64,000 nt of DNA from Streptomyces sp. TS71-3 (lineage in GTDB: Bacteria > Actinomycetota > Actinomycetes > Streptomycetales > Streptomycetaceae). Positions 27,021-35,988 of this stretch are shown piece by piece. The position numbers were made by a program, and so were the translations under genes. Positions within the stretch are counted from its first letter, which is position 1. Each line of letters opens with the position of its first letter. Location of the stretch: the NCBI RefSeq assembly GCF_018327685.1, contig NZ_BNEL01000003.1, positions 1,116,001 to 1,180,000 on the forward strand. The letters are read 5' to 3'. The notes below the pieces were generated by a model. It was given only the letters and a program-made list of their open reading frames with translations. It made no database searches and had not been told where the DNA came from.

Positions 27021-28214
27021 TCATGCCTCACCCAAGTCGGGTGTTGACGATCCAGAGAGATGCTGCAGGAAGCTCGAATCGACTTCGATATCACCCGTCA
27101 GACGCCATGCGCGGCGTTCGTATGAAAGGTCTCCGGACACCGTAAAGGGAAGTTGGCGCCTATAGGCCATTATTGCCCAGCCGTGATTCTCTCCTGTTAG
27201 CGGAACCTGGACTCGCAGAGTTTTACCACCTACCTCCGCCGCAACGGTGATGACCGCTGATTCATCGCCGCTAGGCGTCGCATCATCCCGCGCGAGTGAT
27301 TTAACGAGTCCGACCAACGTCTCCCGTCGTGCGGGTTCTTCCCTTCGTACGAGCCGCTCTCGAACTCGCGGGAGCCCATCAATCACATCCCGGTCCAGCA
27401 TAATGGTTGCGAGTCCTACGTCTGGCTTACGTTCAGCTGCTGCCCATTGGAAAGACAAGTCCAGCGAACGAAGATGCTCAGGCTGCGACATATCTTCGAG
27501 TGATTCGACCAGTCCTGCACTTAGTCCGAGACCGCTTGGAAATTCGAGGACCCCTTGGTCCCAGGATTGCGTCAAACGCTTTGTGGTCTCAAGTCCTCTA
27601 GCTAGGGTTTCCATGACTCGCCGAGGAAAGGCAATAGTTGGGCGCCCATGGTCATCGATGGCCTGAGGGCTAGAGTCTCCTAGGCGTGTGACGACAGTGA
27701 ACACAAAGCTTCCACGCTTCGTATGCCCGAGTCGTACATCTTCATCCAGGAATCCGCCTACTGCCGTCGGCCTTCGTCCCTTATGCGAGTGATGAGGGTC
27801 AGCGGTTGTGGTTGCTACCGCCTTCATCATCTTGTAAATGGCTTGCAGTGTCTTTTCGGCTTGCTGGAAGGGAATTGTGCCGTCAATCATGCCTTGGTCG
27901 AGACGAACGAAAAAGAGGTCCGCGCGTGTAGCGATGACGTGCTCAAGTAGCTGACCTGCATCCCAGTCGTGAATGTGTCCGAGGGACTCGAGCGCATCCA
28001 CGAAGCGCGGCATGAAATCTGCAAAGTCCGTAGCAAGCGGGATCATGACGCGTGGCGCCGTGGACAAGTGCCCTGAGCCGTAGCGCCAGACCTGACGAAC
28101 ATCTGGCAGCTGATGTTCCAGTTCCCAATCATGAGAAGCGAGGAACTGGGAGACGGCGAGAGGGGTCAACGCAGACGCAATATCGCGGTAACTGTCGAGT
28201 GTAGATCGGTTCAC
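27021..28214 (-). CDS. Uncharacterised 397-aa protein of the defence island
   Basis: It starts at GTG 28214, overlapping the stop of the DUF4365 gene (GTGA), so the two are translationally coupled. No motif is recognised. The N-terminal part is helical (DIASALTPLAVSQFLASHDW), the middle has RADLFFVRLDQGMIDGTIPF and HTKRGSFVFTVVTRLGD, and the C-terminus is beta-rich (KTLRVQVPLTGENHGWAIMA, RRAWRLTGDIEVDSS). No signal peptide or membrane segment is seen. Base composition is visibly poorer in G+C than the flanking chromosome, supporting transfer. Context makes a defence role likely, either as partner or inhibitor of the DUF4365 protein. Confidence 0.7.
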   Translation of the reverse strand: MNRSTLDSYRDIASALTPLAVSQFLASHDWELEHQLPDVRQVWRYGSGHLSTAPRVMIPLATDFADFMPRFVDALESLGHIHDWDAGQLLEHVIATRADLFFVRLDQGMIDGTIPFQQAEKTLQAIYKMMKAVATTTADPHHSHKGRRPTAVGGFLDEDVRLGHTKRGSFVFTVVTRLGDSSPQAIDDHGRPTIAFPRRVMETLARGLETTKRLTQSWDQGVLEFPSGLGLSAGLVESLEDMSQPEHLRSLDLSFQWAAAERKPDVGLATIMLDRDVIDGLPRVRERLVRREEPARRETLVGLVKSLARDDATPSGDESAVITVAAEVGGKTLRVQVPLTGENHGWAIMAYRRQLPFTVSGDLSYERRAWRLTGDIEVDSSFLQHLSGSSTPDLGEA

Positions 28215-28777
28215 CGCGAACCCTCCTCCTGATCGCCGATCGTTTTCATTATGCCCAAGAGTTGTTCGCCCGTGAACAGGTTTCGACGTGGCAAATGTAC
28301 CGTGTGGTATTCCTTGATCGGGCCCTCATGTCTTAGATTATCAGCAGACTCCCAGAACATGCGGCTCCGCGTGAACAAGCCCCATTCGTCGGTTCGGAGC
28401 CACGGCTCTGGTTCACGGGGAATGAGGAGTACGCCGAGATAGGCGGGGATGTATCGTTTTCTGCGCGTTAGTTTCCGAAACGGCTTTGCCTTCATTCGCC
28501 AGGTCATGCTGTCATCTTTGAGCAGGTTTTCTTGATAAGTGCACTTGAGCTGAAGCTCGAACTGTGGTCCGTAGTAACCTCGGTACTCTGTTGAGGAAAC
28601 GATCGTAATGTCAACGCCCTCGTAGTCGGTCTCATGAGGCTTTATGGAGCATCCGGCGGCGTAGGCGATCATTCGCGTGAACGAGACGCTGAAATGTTCC
28701 TGCAGTGCCGTTATAGGCACTTGCCCCTCTGCGAGATCGTCTTCATCCATGGGGTCTTCGAGGTCGTCTGTCGGCAT
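28211..28777 (-). CDS. DUF4365 protein, putative PD-(D/E)xK nuclease
   Basis: A 188-aa protein. ATG 28777 is preferred because AGGAGGGGG lies just upstream. The DUF4365 pattern is visible: AYAAGCSIKPHETDYEGVDI with the catalytic-type Asp, then PQFELQLKCT (the Q-x-K form of the nuclease motif), RYIPAYLGVLLIP and RDEWGLFTRSRMFWES-like text (TDEWGLFTRSRMFW). The family is annotated as a nuclease-like fold found in restriction and defence loci; activity is not shown for this protein. It is coupled by GTGA to the following unknown gene. A 500-bp gap separates it from the helicase operon, so it may have its own promoter. Confidence 0.78.
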   Translation of the reverse strand: MPTDDLEDPMDEDDLAEGQVPITALQEHFSVSFTRMIAYAAGCSIKPHETDYEGVDITIVSSTEYRGYYGPQFELQLKCTYQENLLKDDSMTWRMKAKPFRKLTRRKRYIPAYLGVLLIPREPEPWLRTDEWGLFTRSRMFWESADNLRHEGPIKEYHTVHLPRRNLFTGEQLLGIMKTIGDQEEGSR

Positions 28778-29281
28778 ATATCCCCCTCCTGGCATGCCTG
28801 CCAGCGGTCAAAGTCACCTGAGTCTATTCATTTCCGTTCGTAGGCTTCGCCACACGAACGTTTACATGCCGCCCCCGAGCACTGTGTCGGTGATGCGCGG
28901 TCCAAGCCTTGGTCGTGGTCCGCCGGACGGTGTAGCAGCGCTCGCGGCGAACATGCAGGTCGCGCACACAATCAGTCGCCCTGGTAGCGGGCGCTCGCTG
29001 ACTCGCCATCAGCTCGCTGGCGGCAGTCGCAATGACCGACTCGGAGGTCTACCGGGGCTTGCCTCGGCGAATGTCGTGTCACCATCGACAACACCAGGCC
29101 GCAGACGCAGACGGCTGTCGTCGTGTCATGTTCGTCTGTGCAAGCAGGCGCTGAATCCGGCCCGCGACCTGTGCTTTCACCTGTGACCGTCGTGACACCA
29201 CCAGGCGGCGCACCATTGGTGTCTCATGCCGCAGATACGATTTTCCGCTCCTTCGACGACTAACGGTATCGGACGGCGATG
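28778..29281. other. Gap between DUF4365 gene and helicase terminator
   Basis: No gene is supported. A 61-codon open frame on the minus strand (28824-29009) has no recognisable ribosome site or family. The region probably holds the promoter of the DUF4365 unit. Confidence 0.5.
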
Positions 29282-29317
29282 GGATCGCCGCCGACGCCCC
29301 TGCGCCGGCGGCGATCC
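29282..29317. terminator. Terminator of the helicase operon
   Basis: A 12-bp perfect stem (GGATCGCCGCCG and complement) with a 12-nt loop lies 16 nt past the helicase stop. Confidence 0.78.
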
Positions 29318-29332
29318 AGATCCTGATTTAAC

Positions 29333-32300
29333 TCAGGCCAAGGCCTGCAGAATCTGCTGGCTGGCGAACGGGAGATTGCGAGAGATCACCATGTCGTCGA
29401 TCAGACGGACCGGGACGTTGCCTGACTGCTTCGCCGCACGCAACCCGTCGGTCGGCGCCAGTTCCGGACTGAGCGGGCCGTGCACACCCAGGATCCACTG
29501 ATGGTCACCCCGCCTTGCCAGGATAGGCGCGGTGATCGTTCCAACTCCCTCAACGTAGATCCTGTGCCCTCGGACGAAGGAAACGTCGTGGAGCTCTCGG
29601 CTGATGAGGTCCTTGTAGAGTTTGTCGGCCGATAGTTCGAGTCGCTCCTTGTCCAAAATCGGCGGCGTTCCGTGGATCAGGTAACGCAGCAGACTGGCAC
29701 CGACGCGCCGGTCGAGGAGGCCGTGCTCGAATCGGTTACGGAAGCTACGCAGACAGCGGTAGCAGGACTCGTCGCAGTGCGCCGGGCATTCTTCGAGGCG
29801 GTCCAGCGTCCGTTCGAGGATTTCCATTCCGTAGTCGTTAACCCGTCGAGCGAAGCCAGCTCCACCAGCGAGCGTGTCGTACACGTAGATCTCGGCCTCA
29901 AGGCCTTCCTTACCGAGGGGAGTCAGCGCAGGACGGTATTCTGCTTGTAGTTCCGTTGCCTCAATATCGAGCTTTTGGGTCGCGGCGATCGTCAGCGCCT
30001 CAGCGACGGTACGGAGAGCGATGTGCGTCGACAGCAGAGCTGGCCCCAGTGTGATCGGCGAGGCCACCTTCAAGCGAACCAGTAGCACATCTGAAATGAA
30101 GTCAGTTCCTAGTACCAAGCCTCGTGTTGAGGCCGTGCCGGGACAGTCCGGGGCCTTCTCGTCGGGGTAAGGCTTCTTGTGCGTACCGACGACCACCCCA
30201 GTCGCAGTCGCAGTTGGCTCGATTAGACCGCAGCGGGTGCAGTAGGTGTATCCCTCGTTGCGTGGACCGGTGTTTGTGACGAGCAGGGTTTCGCGGCGGT
30301 ACGTCTGTGCCAAGCGATCGGTGACACGTCGCCAGGCAGTCTCCTCGGTCGGCCCGGGCGCCATGAGTTTGGCGCGTGTGGCGTAGCTGCGGGCCGGCGT
30401 GTCGTCTGGGCTTGTACCCGGGTCCTTATCGGCCGGGTGCGCAAAGCCTGGCGGCCGCATCCAGTTCTTGGCCTTGCCGAACTTGCCCTCGGCACCGCAG
30501 GCTGGACAATTACGCTCTTCCCCACGCTCTGCCTGGTCGTAGGGCAAATGCTTGGCGTAGTGGCATACCTGGCACTCGAAGTACAGCAGTTTGTCCCGCC
30601 AGGCCTGGAAGCGTTCCTTTTGGACCGGTGCGTAGATTGCCCCGGAGGTCCACTCCTTGTTGTCGACCCACACCACTTTGCCAGGCGCGTACTGGCTGAG
30701 GGCTACCGGGAGTCCCTGACTGGGCGCATAGCGGAACTCGGTCTTGTACGGCGTTGACCGATCGAGGTCGAAGACGTGGAAGCCCACGACGTCTGTCGGA
30801 AACGCGTAGCGCGGCAGCACCCCTTTGTACAGCAGCCGATCAAGCAGGTTCGTCTGGCTCCGCCGGGCGCTTGGCTGCTCGGCGCCGTCTTCGACGGGGC
30901 CCTCTGCTTCCACCTCATTGCGCTCCGGTGGGGCATCGCCCTCAGAGCTGGTTGGCAGATCCCCGTCGACGTCCAGGTCAAGTGCCCTATCGATCGCACG
31001 GAGTGTGTTCGTGACGACACCGCTCAGAACGGCCTCGCGGTCTGCCTCACTCAGTTCATCGGGAAGCCACGATGCAATTTCCTCACGGAGCGCATGCTCC
31101 TCGGACCTCAGCCACTCTTCCAAGTCGGTCCGATTCAGGGGGGACGTTGTCCCTACGAAGTCCTCAACGGTGCCGAGGACTTCGAAGAGCTGCGGCTGTT
31201 CGTCAGGCTCGATTGCTGGCAGCCGATCCTGGTGATAGCGCTGTAGCAGGAACGCAATGACATGACGACGCGCGATTTCGTCATTGTTCATCGTCAGCAC
31301 CGGGTCGTCCACTTCGCCGCGGATCATGAGCTCTGGCTGACGGAAATAGTGGTCGTCATGTGTGTCGGCGCTTCCGAAGGCCAGCACGGTGGCGACGGCG
31401 TTGCCCCGGCGCCCCGCCCGCCCTGCGCGTTGTTGATAGTTGGCACGTGACGGTGGCATGTTGCGCAGCGCGACGCCGGTCAGGCTGCCGATGTCGATGC
31501 CAACTTCCATGGTGGTCGTGCAAGATAGAACGTCGATTGCGGCGCGTGACTGTTCGCCTTCGCGGGTCAAGCCGAGGTCAACGTCCTGGAACAGCAGCTC
31601 GTGCTCTTCCGCTTTGGAGAATACGGCGTCGGACTGGGCAGCATTGAGCTGTGCCGTGTGCTCGGCGGCGATGATGCTCAGGGGAGGCTCGGGCGGATCG
31701 CTCAACGCCCGGGCAGCACTGGCCCGGTAGTACCCCTTGCGAGCCTGGAAGACCGGGTCGGTGTCGGGATCCAGTTTGCGAACCCGATCGTGCCCGCAGT
31801 TGACACACCGGGTCGCGCCGGGAAACGGCCGCTGGGTGAAGCGGCAGCGCTCGCAATATCCCCACATTCCACCAAGTTCCAGGGCAACGTTCTGGGCCAG
31901 CAACCGATACTTGCCGGCCTTTGGTTCGCAGAACGTTTTGAGCAACGTCTGCAGCCAGTCGTCCGTGAACTTCTTCCGCGCCGCCTTCGAACCGAGCCAA
32001 CGCTCGATCGATTCGAACTTACCCGCGTGCTGTTTTACGCCGCCCTTTGTCCTCCACCAGTCACCTTCGGTCATCGATGGGAACCATATGCCTCGGGTTG
32101 GGCTGTTCCATTGCGCCAGCCATAGCCGAACAAGCGCGAGCTTGGTGTCGGCGCTGTTTGCAACCCCGTCGATATCAGGTAGTTCCGCCAACAATTCATC
32201 GGTGAGGTTTGCCCGCTCACGGAGGGATGCCAGGCCCAGGGACGACAGCCCGTAGTACTTGTCTGTTAGCGTTGCGTACATTGCCCGCAACAGCGACTGC

Positions 32301-34900
32301 GGCGGATTGGCGGTGGTGAGTAGAGGTACCATCTCAGCCGGATTGCCTGACAGCGCACCCTTGTCGATTGCCTGCGCGACTGTGTCCAAGACATGGAGTG
32401 TCTCCATGGGACGCAGTTCCGGACGCAGCCGAACCGACAGCACTCGCGCTCCAACCATGACGGCCACGTACAAGCGCTCCAAACTGAGCGATGGCGCCAG
32501 GAACGGTTGGTTCGCCAGTTCCTGCCAACCGCGCAGGATCAGGGGCCGAATGACGTCGCGCATGGAGTAACTCTGAAGGTTGGGCGCCAGCCGTGCGGCA
32601 ACCTGCCGGGAGTCCGAGAACGCGAGCACCTTGCGACCCCGCAGAGGCGCAAAGTCGGTGTACGGCTGCGCACCAGGCGGCTGGACTTCTAGCTGACGTG
32701 TCACCAAGGCTTGGAACGGCTGGTCACCCTTCGTCTGGTGATCCTGCACCGATGAGCGGCCGAACCCGGCGAGTTGCCCGCAGACACCGCAGGGCTTGAA
32801 CTCTCCGTTCGCCTCCACCTCACCGTCACTGCCATCGTCGTCACCCTTGACTACTTCTCCCCCTCGAAGCCGAGGAATGAAGACACTGCGGATGCGGGCA
32901 CCGAGTTCTTCTGGGTTGAGTCGGCCAGTAACAAGATCGAGATCGGCGGGCTCGACATTGCCACCGGACGGATCTTCAAGCAGAAGGTCCAGCGGCTGGA
33001 GCTCGGGGATGGATCCCGATGCGGACTCGAACGATCCTCCCGGCTCGTGCCACAGGTACGACGGCTCGACTACGTCGCCGGAATAGGCCCGTGCATAGGC
33101 TGAGCCGCAGTGCCTACACGTGTACAACTCGAAGACTCGGGCACCACAGCCACAGGTGGCCCGCGGCTGGGCGTAGAGCTTGCCCACCGGCCCCGGCTTC
33201 GGGTGTGCCTCCCGGTCAACCTCTGGGCAATCGGGGTCGAGACATGCCCAGAGGCCAGGCAGCCCACGAAAGAACGCATGCACGCGACATGGCAGCAGAC
33301 CCGCTTCATCTGCCGACCGTCGTGCTGCGCTACCGAGTGCTACCAGGGAAGAAACAGCTCTATCGGCGAGCTCTTTCTTAACGGTCGGGAAAATGAGCGC
33401 GCCCAGCTCATTTACCGGTTGTGCCCGCTGCATCGTCTCGTTTACGAGCAGATTCATCGGGCCGAATCCGCTGAGCCCATCGTGTAGTAGTTCGCCGACC
33501 GTAGCGCCCTCCTTCGCGGCAACTTTCCGATAGTCCAGAAGCCGCTGAACGGCGGCGATGCGGGCCTCGTCTCCCTCACCGTCGTAGAATTCCTGCATTG
33601 GTACGGCAGCGAGAGCCTGAGCGTCCTGGAGGCTCCCCGGGCCAGCGAGGTCCCGGAGGGCGAGACGACCTTCTACGGTCTTGAAGCCAACCTCGGACTT
33701 GCCGCTCAACTGTGCAGCGAATTGGCGCGCGTACTCAGGGCTCGCGAAGCTCGCACTCGTACAGATGACCTGTAGCCGTTCGGGGGTGATCCCAAGCCTT
33801 GCGCGAAGCCGGCGCAGAAGGAGAGCAACCTCGGCGCCGGCCGCGCCGCGATAGAGGTGGGCCTCATCGATGACCAGGAGGAACTTCTCATCGGGGTTGT
33901 TCGCCAACCAGGCCCGTGTCGCATCGAACACCGGTCGCTCAAGCGGGCGCATCAACATGTACTCAAGCATCGAGTAGTTTGTGATCAAGACATCCGGAGG
34001 TGCGCCCAGCACCTCGTGGCGCGTCAGGAGTTCGGGGTCGTTGGGCTGAAGGACGGCACGGGCAAACTCGCCATCCTTGTTCTTCCAACGGGAGCCACTT
34101 TCGCCGTACCAGACCTTCAGATCTGGCTTGGCCGGCCACTTTCCGCGCGATCGCAGCTTGTCGATGAGAGCTGTCGCCGCGCCGTGCCCCTGCGACGAGG
34201 GGTCGTCTGCCCGGTTGATGAGGCCAACGTAGAAGTCCTCAATCGAGCGAAGCCGCGCCTGGTCCTTCTCGACCTTCCGTACGCCGGCGTACAGGGTTCG
34301 GCTGGTGTAGCGGGCGAAGCGTGCTGGACGGCCAGCCCACGCGCTGAACTGGGCCGTGACGCGCGGATCGCCGAGCAGGAGTCGGAGACGACCCAACTGG
34401 TCATTCACCAGCGCGTTCATCGGATAGAGGATCAAGGACCGCACAGCCGGAGCTGCGAACGACTCAGGCTTATTCGCCGCCTCTGCCGCAAGCTTCGCCA
34501 GCATCGGCAGAAGAAACGACTCTGTCTTTCCCGAGCCGGTACCGGTAGTGACCGCAAGGCTAAGGCCGTCCCGAGTCGTCCACTCAAGTGCCTCAGCTTG
34601 GTGGGTGTAGGGCGGGTCGTACAGTAGTGGCTTCAGGCCACCTACGCCTGTCGTCAAGGTAGCGAAGAGCGCCTGTGCAGATGTGGCAAGTTCGAGGTCA
34701 CCAAAATTTCGGTCCGTCTGATAGCGGGGAGTGCTCTCGATGAAGGGCGCTCGGAACAGCACGCCTTCCTGTTCGAGCAACACCCGACGCTGATCGATCA
34801 CGGTGGGGTGCCCCACGTGATAGGTCGCCTCGATGTAGTCCTGAAGTGCCGCCTGAATCTTGGTGACCGTCTCCGCGATCGTTGGCGCTTCCACTGTCAT
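29333..34900 (-). CDS. Giant DEAH-box helicase with DUF1998-type C-terminus (DruE-like)
   Basis: A 1,855-aa superfamily 2 helicase. Walker A AVTTGTGSGKTESFLLPML lies near residue 120, DEAH in LLVIDEAHLYRGAAG near 345, CTSASF soon after, and motif VI QQRAGRAGRRGN near 1,160. Between and after these are cysteine clusters likely to bind zinc: CLDPDCPE...CGCG...CRHCG, CERCRF...CVNCG and CQVCHY...CPACG. The end (about 1,700-1,750) has CPAHCDESCYRCLRSFRNRF, the DUF1998 signature. Size and order match DruE of Druantia; DISARM and Dpd helicases are shorter or split. ATG 34900 overlaps the preceding stop (ATGA), and ribosomes from the 363-aa gene probably reinitiate here. It likely translocates on DNA in phage sensing or restriction. 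Confidence 0.88.
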   Translation of the reverse strand: MTVEAPTIAETVTKIQAALQDYIEATYHVGHPTVIDQRRVLLEQEGVLFRAPFIESTPRYQTDRNFGDLELATSAQALFATLTTGVGGLKPLLYDPPYTHQAEALEWTTRDGLSLAVTTGTGSGKTESFLLPMLAKLAAEAANKPESFAAPAVRSLILYPMNALVNDQLGRLRLLLGDPRVTAQFSAWAGRPARFARYTSRTLYAGVRKVEKDQARLRSIEDFYVGLINRADDPSSQGHGAATALIDKLRSRGKWPAKPDLKVWYGESGSRWKNKDGEFARAVLQPNDPELLTRHEVLGAPPDVLITNYSMLEYMLMRPLERPVFDATRAWLANNPDEKFLLVIDEAHLYRGAAGAEVALLLRRLRARLGITPERLQVICTSASFASPEYARQFAAQLSGKSEVGFKTVEGRLALRDLAGPGSLQDAQALAAVPMQEFYDGEGDEARIAAVQRLLDYRKVAAKEGATVGELLHDGLSGFGPMNLLVNETMQRAQPVNELGALIFPTVKKELADRAVSSLVALGSAARRSADEAGLLPCRVHAFFRGLPGLWACLDPDCPEVDREAHPKPGPVGKLYAQPRATCGCGARVFELYTCRHCGSAYARAYSGDVVEPSYLWHEPGGSFESASGSIPELQPLDLLLEDPSGGNVEPADLDLVTGRLNPEELGARIRSVFIPRLRGGEVVKGDDDGSDGEVEANGEFKPCGVCGQLAGFGRSSVQDHQTKGDQPFQALVTRQLEVQPPGAQPYTDFAPLRGRKVLAFSDSRQVAARLAPNLQSYSMRDVIRPLILRGWQELANQPFLAPSLSLERLYVAVMVGARVLSVRLRPELRPMETLHVLDTVAQAIDKGALSGNPAEMVPLLTTANPPQSLLRAMYATLTDKYYGLSSLGLASLRERANLTDELLAELPDIDGVANSADTKLALVRLWLAQWNSPTRGIWFPSMTEGDWWRTKGGVKQHAGKFESIERWLGSKAARKKFTDDWLQTLLKTFCEPKAGKYRLLAQNVALELGGMWGYCERCRFTQRPFPGATRCVNCGHDRVRKLDPDTDPVFQARKGYYRASAARALSDPPEPPLSIIAAEHTAQLNAAQSDAVFSKAEEHELLFQDVDLGLTREGEQSRAAIDVLSCTTTMEVGIDIGSLTGVALRNMPPSRANYQQRAGRAGRRGNAVATVLAFGSADTHDDHYFRQPELMIRGEVDDPVLTMNNDEIARRHVIAFLLQRYHQDRLPAIEPDEQPQLFEVLGTVEDFVGTTSPLNRTDLEEWLRSEEHALREEIASWLPDELSEADREAVLSGVVTNTLRAIDRALDLDVDGDLPTSSEGDAPPERNEVEAEGPVEDGAEQPSARRSQTNLLDRLLYKGVLPRYAFPTDVVGFHVFDLDRSTPYKTEFRYAPSQGLPVALSQYAPGKVVWVDNKEWTSGAIYAPVQKERFQAWRDKLLYFECQVCHYAKHLPYDQAERGEERNCPACGAEGKFGKAKNWMRPPGFAHPADKDPGTSPDDTPARSYATRAKLMAPGPTEETAWRRVTDRLAQTYRRETLLVTNTGPRNEGYTYCTRCGLIEPTATATGVVVGTHKKPYPDEKAPDCPGTASTRGLVLGTDFISDVLLVRLKVASPITLGPALLSTHIALRTVAEALTIAATQKLDIEATELQAEYRPALTPLGKEGLEAEIYVYDTLAGGAGFARRVNDYGMEILERTLDRLEECPAHCDESCYRCLRSFRNRFEHGLLDRRVGASLLRYLIHGTPPILDKERLELSADKLYKDLISRELHDVSFVRGHRIYVEGVGTITAPILARRGDHQWILGVHGPLSPELAPTDGLRAAKQSGNVPVRLIDDMVISRNLPFASQQILQALA

Positions 34901-35988
34901 GCCACCCCTCCCTCTTCTCTGACGTGCATCCACAGCATGTCAGAGACGAACGCTGACACCTCGCCGATCATCGAGATCGGCAAGCGGTACGAGATCAATG
35001 AGCCTTTCGCGCGTGAGACAGGGGTTCCTACGAGTTCGAGGTAGCGCTGAGCCCAGCCGGGCACAGGCCCGAACAGGTCCAACATTCGGCTCCCGGGTGC
35101 TCCTGTAGCAGCCCGGACTTGCACCACCTGCGGGTTTCCGACCACGACATCCCTGGCGGCCTGAAAACGCCACGCTTCGTCGCACGCTGGCGCATCAGAG
35201 GCATCAACCGGAAGATCCACAAGGGCTTGAGGCACGCCACGCTCAATCCGTACAAGGCACCACAGGTCTGCACCGTAGGCCTGGGGCCGGCGGGCAACAA
35301 AGTCGCCGGAATCGCCATCCTCGGGTGGCCGCCAACGACTGCGGTAGTAGCGAACTGAGGACTTTGGATCGATGATTGTTAGACCGCTGACATGGCCAGA
35401 TTCTGCTGCCTGGTCCAGACGCTGACCCATCGCAACGACGACAGCGGCTGCGCGTTCCGCGCTGGGGTGTTTGAGCCAGTGCTCACGTCGGATCTCATGC
35501 AGGCCAGCGGCACGTAGTCGGACAGGACCCACTTCTGGGTCTAGTTCTATGGACCGTGTGTGGCTTTCGGGCAGCACCTCCGCGCCCACAGACTCATCCA
35601 CGAGCGGGGCGGCGTTGGGGCGTACCCCCAGCAAGAGGTACTGCCCGCGAGCCTTCGCCACATACGAGGGAGGAGCCAGGTAGAGCAGGCGACTGCCCCG
35701 ATCATGCTGGCGAGGGAGTTCGACCAGGTCACCAATCGACACCAAGAGATCCAACTGCTCCGCGACCTGGCTGCGAGTAACCAGGCAGGACTCGTCGAGC
35801 GGGTTAATGGCCTCAAGGACGGCTTCCACGAGTCGACGCGGCGTCACCGGACACAGGAATGAAGCCGCGCGGCGTAGCGAGGCGCATATGGCTTCCGTCG
35901 AGAACAGGTCGGTAGCCGTCTCATCCAGCCCCAGAGCTCGGACCGCACGTTCAGCGGCATCGGGGGCGCTGACCGGAGTTATGTTCAT
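34897..35988 (-). CDS. Uncharacterised 363-aa middle gene of the helicase operon, winged-helix-like N-terminus
   Basis: It is coupled on both sides by ATGA overlaps, so it is made in step with the helicase and the 963-aa protein. Residues ~45-125 look like a winged helix (VTRSQVAEQLDLLVSIGDLV, then GSRLLYLAPPSYVAKA). The remaining part has no motif I recognise (RSIELDPEVGPVRLRAAGLHE, DPKSSVRYYRSRW, AQRYLELVGTPVSRAKGSL). No membrane segment. A role as DNA-binding or adaptor subunit of the helicase is inference from context. Confidence 0.8.
   Translation of the reverse strand: MNITPVSAPDAAERAVRALGLDETATDLFSTEAICASLRRAASFLCPVTPRRLVEAVLEAINPLDESCLVTRSQVAEQLDLLVSIGDLVELPRQHDRGSRLLYLAPPSYVAKARGQYLLLGVRPNAAPLVDESVGAEVLPESHTRSIELDPEVGPVRLRAAGLHEIRREHWLKHPSAERAAAVVVAMGQRLDQAAESGHVSGLTIIDPKSSVRYYRSRWRPPEDGDSGDFVARRPQAYGADLWCLVRIERGVPQALVDLPVDASDAPACDEAWRFQAARDVVVGNPQVVQVRAATGAPGSRMLDLFGPVPGWAQRYLELVGTPVSRAKGSLISYRLPISMIGEVSAFVSDMLWMHVREEGGVA

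Noticed and set aside
28824..29009. Small minus-strand open frame of 61 codons between DUF4365 and the helicase
   Set aside because: No ribosome site, no recognisable motif, and Arg/Thr-rich text typical of random GC-rich sequence.
29333..34900. DISARM DrmA/DrmB or Dpd helicase
   Set aside because: In DISARM the helicase and DUF1998 protein are separate genes beside a methylase and a phospholipase-D-type nuclease, none of which is present; one 1,855-aa polypeptide fits DruE better.
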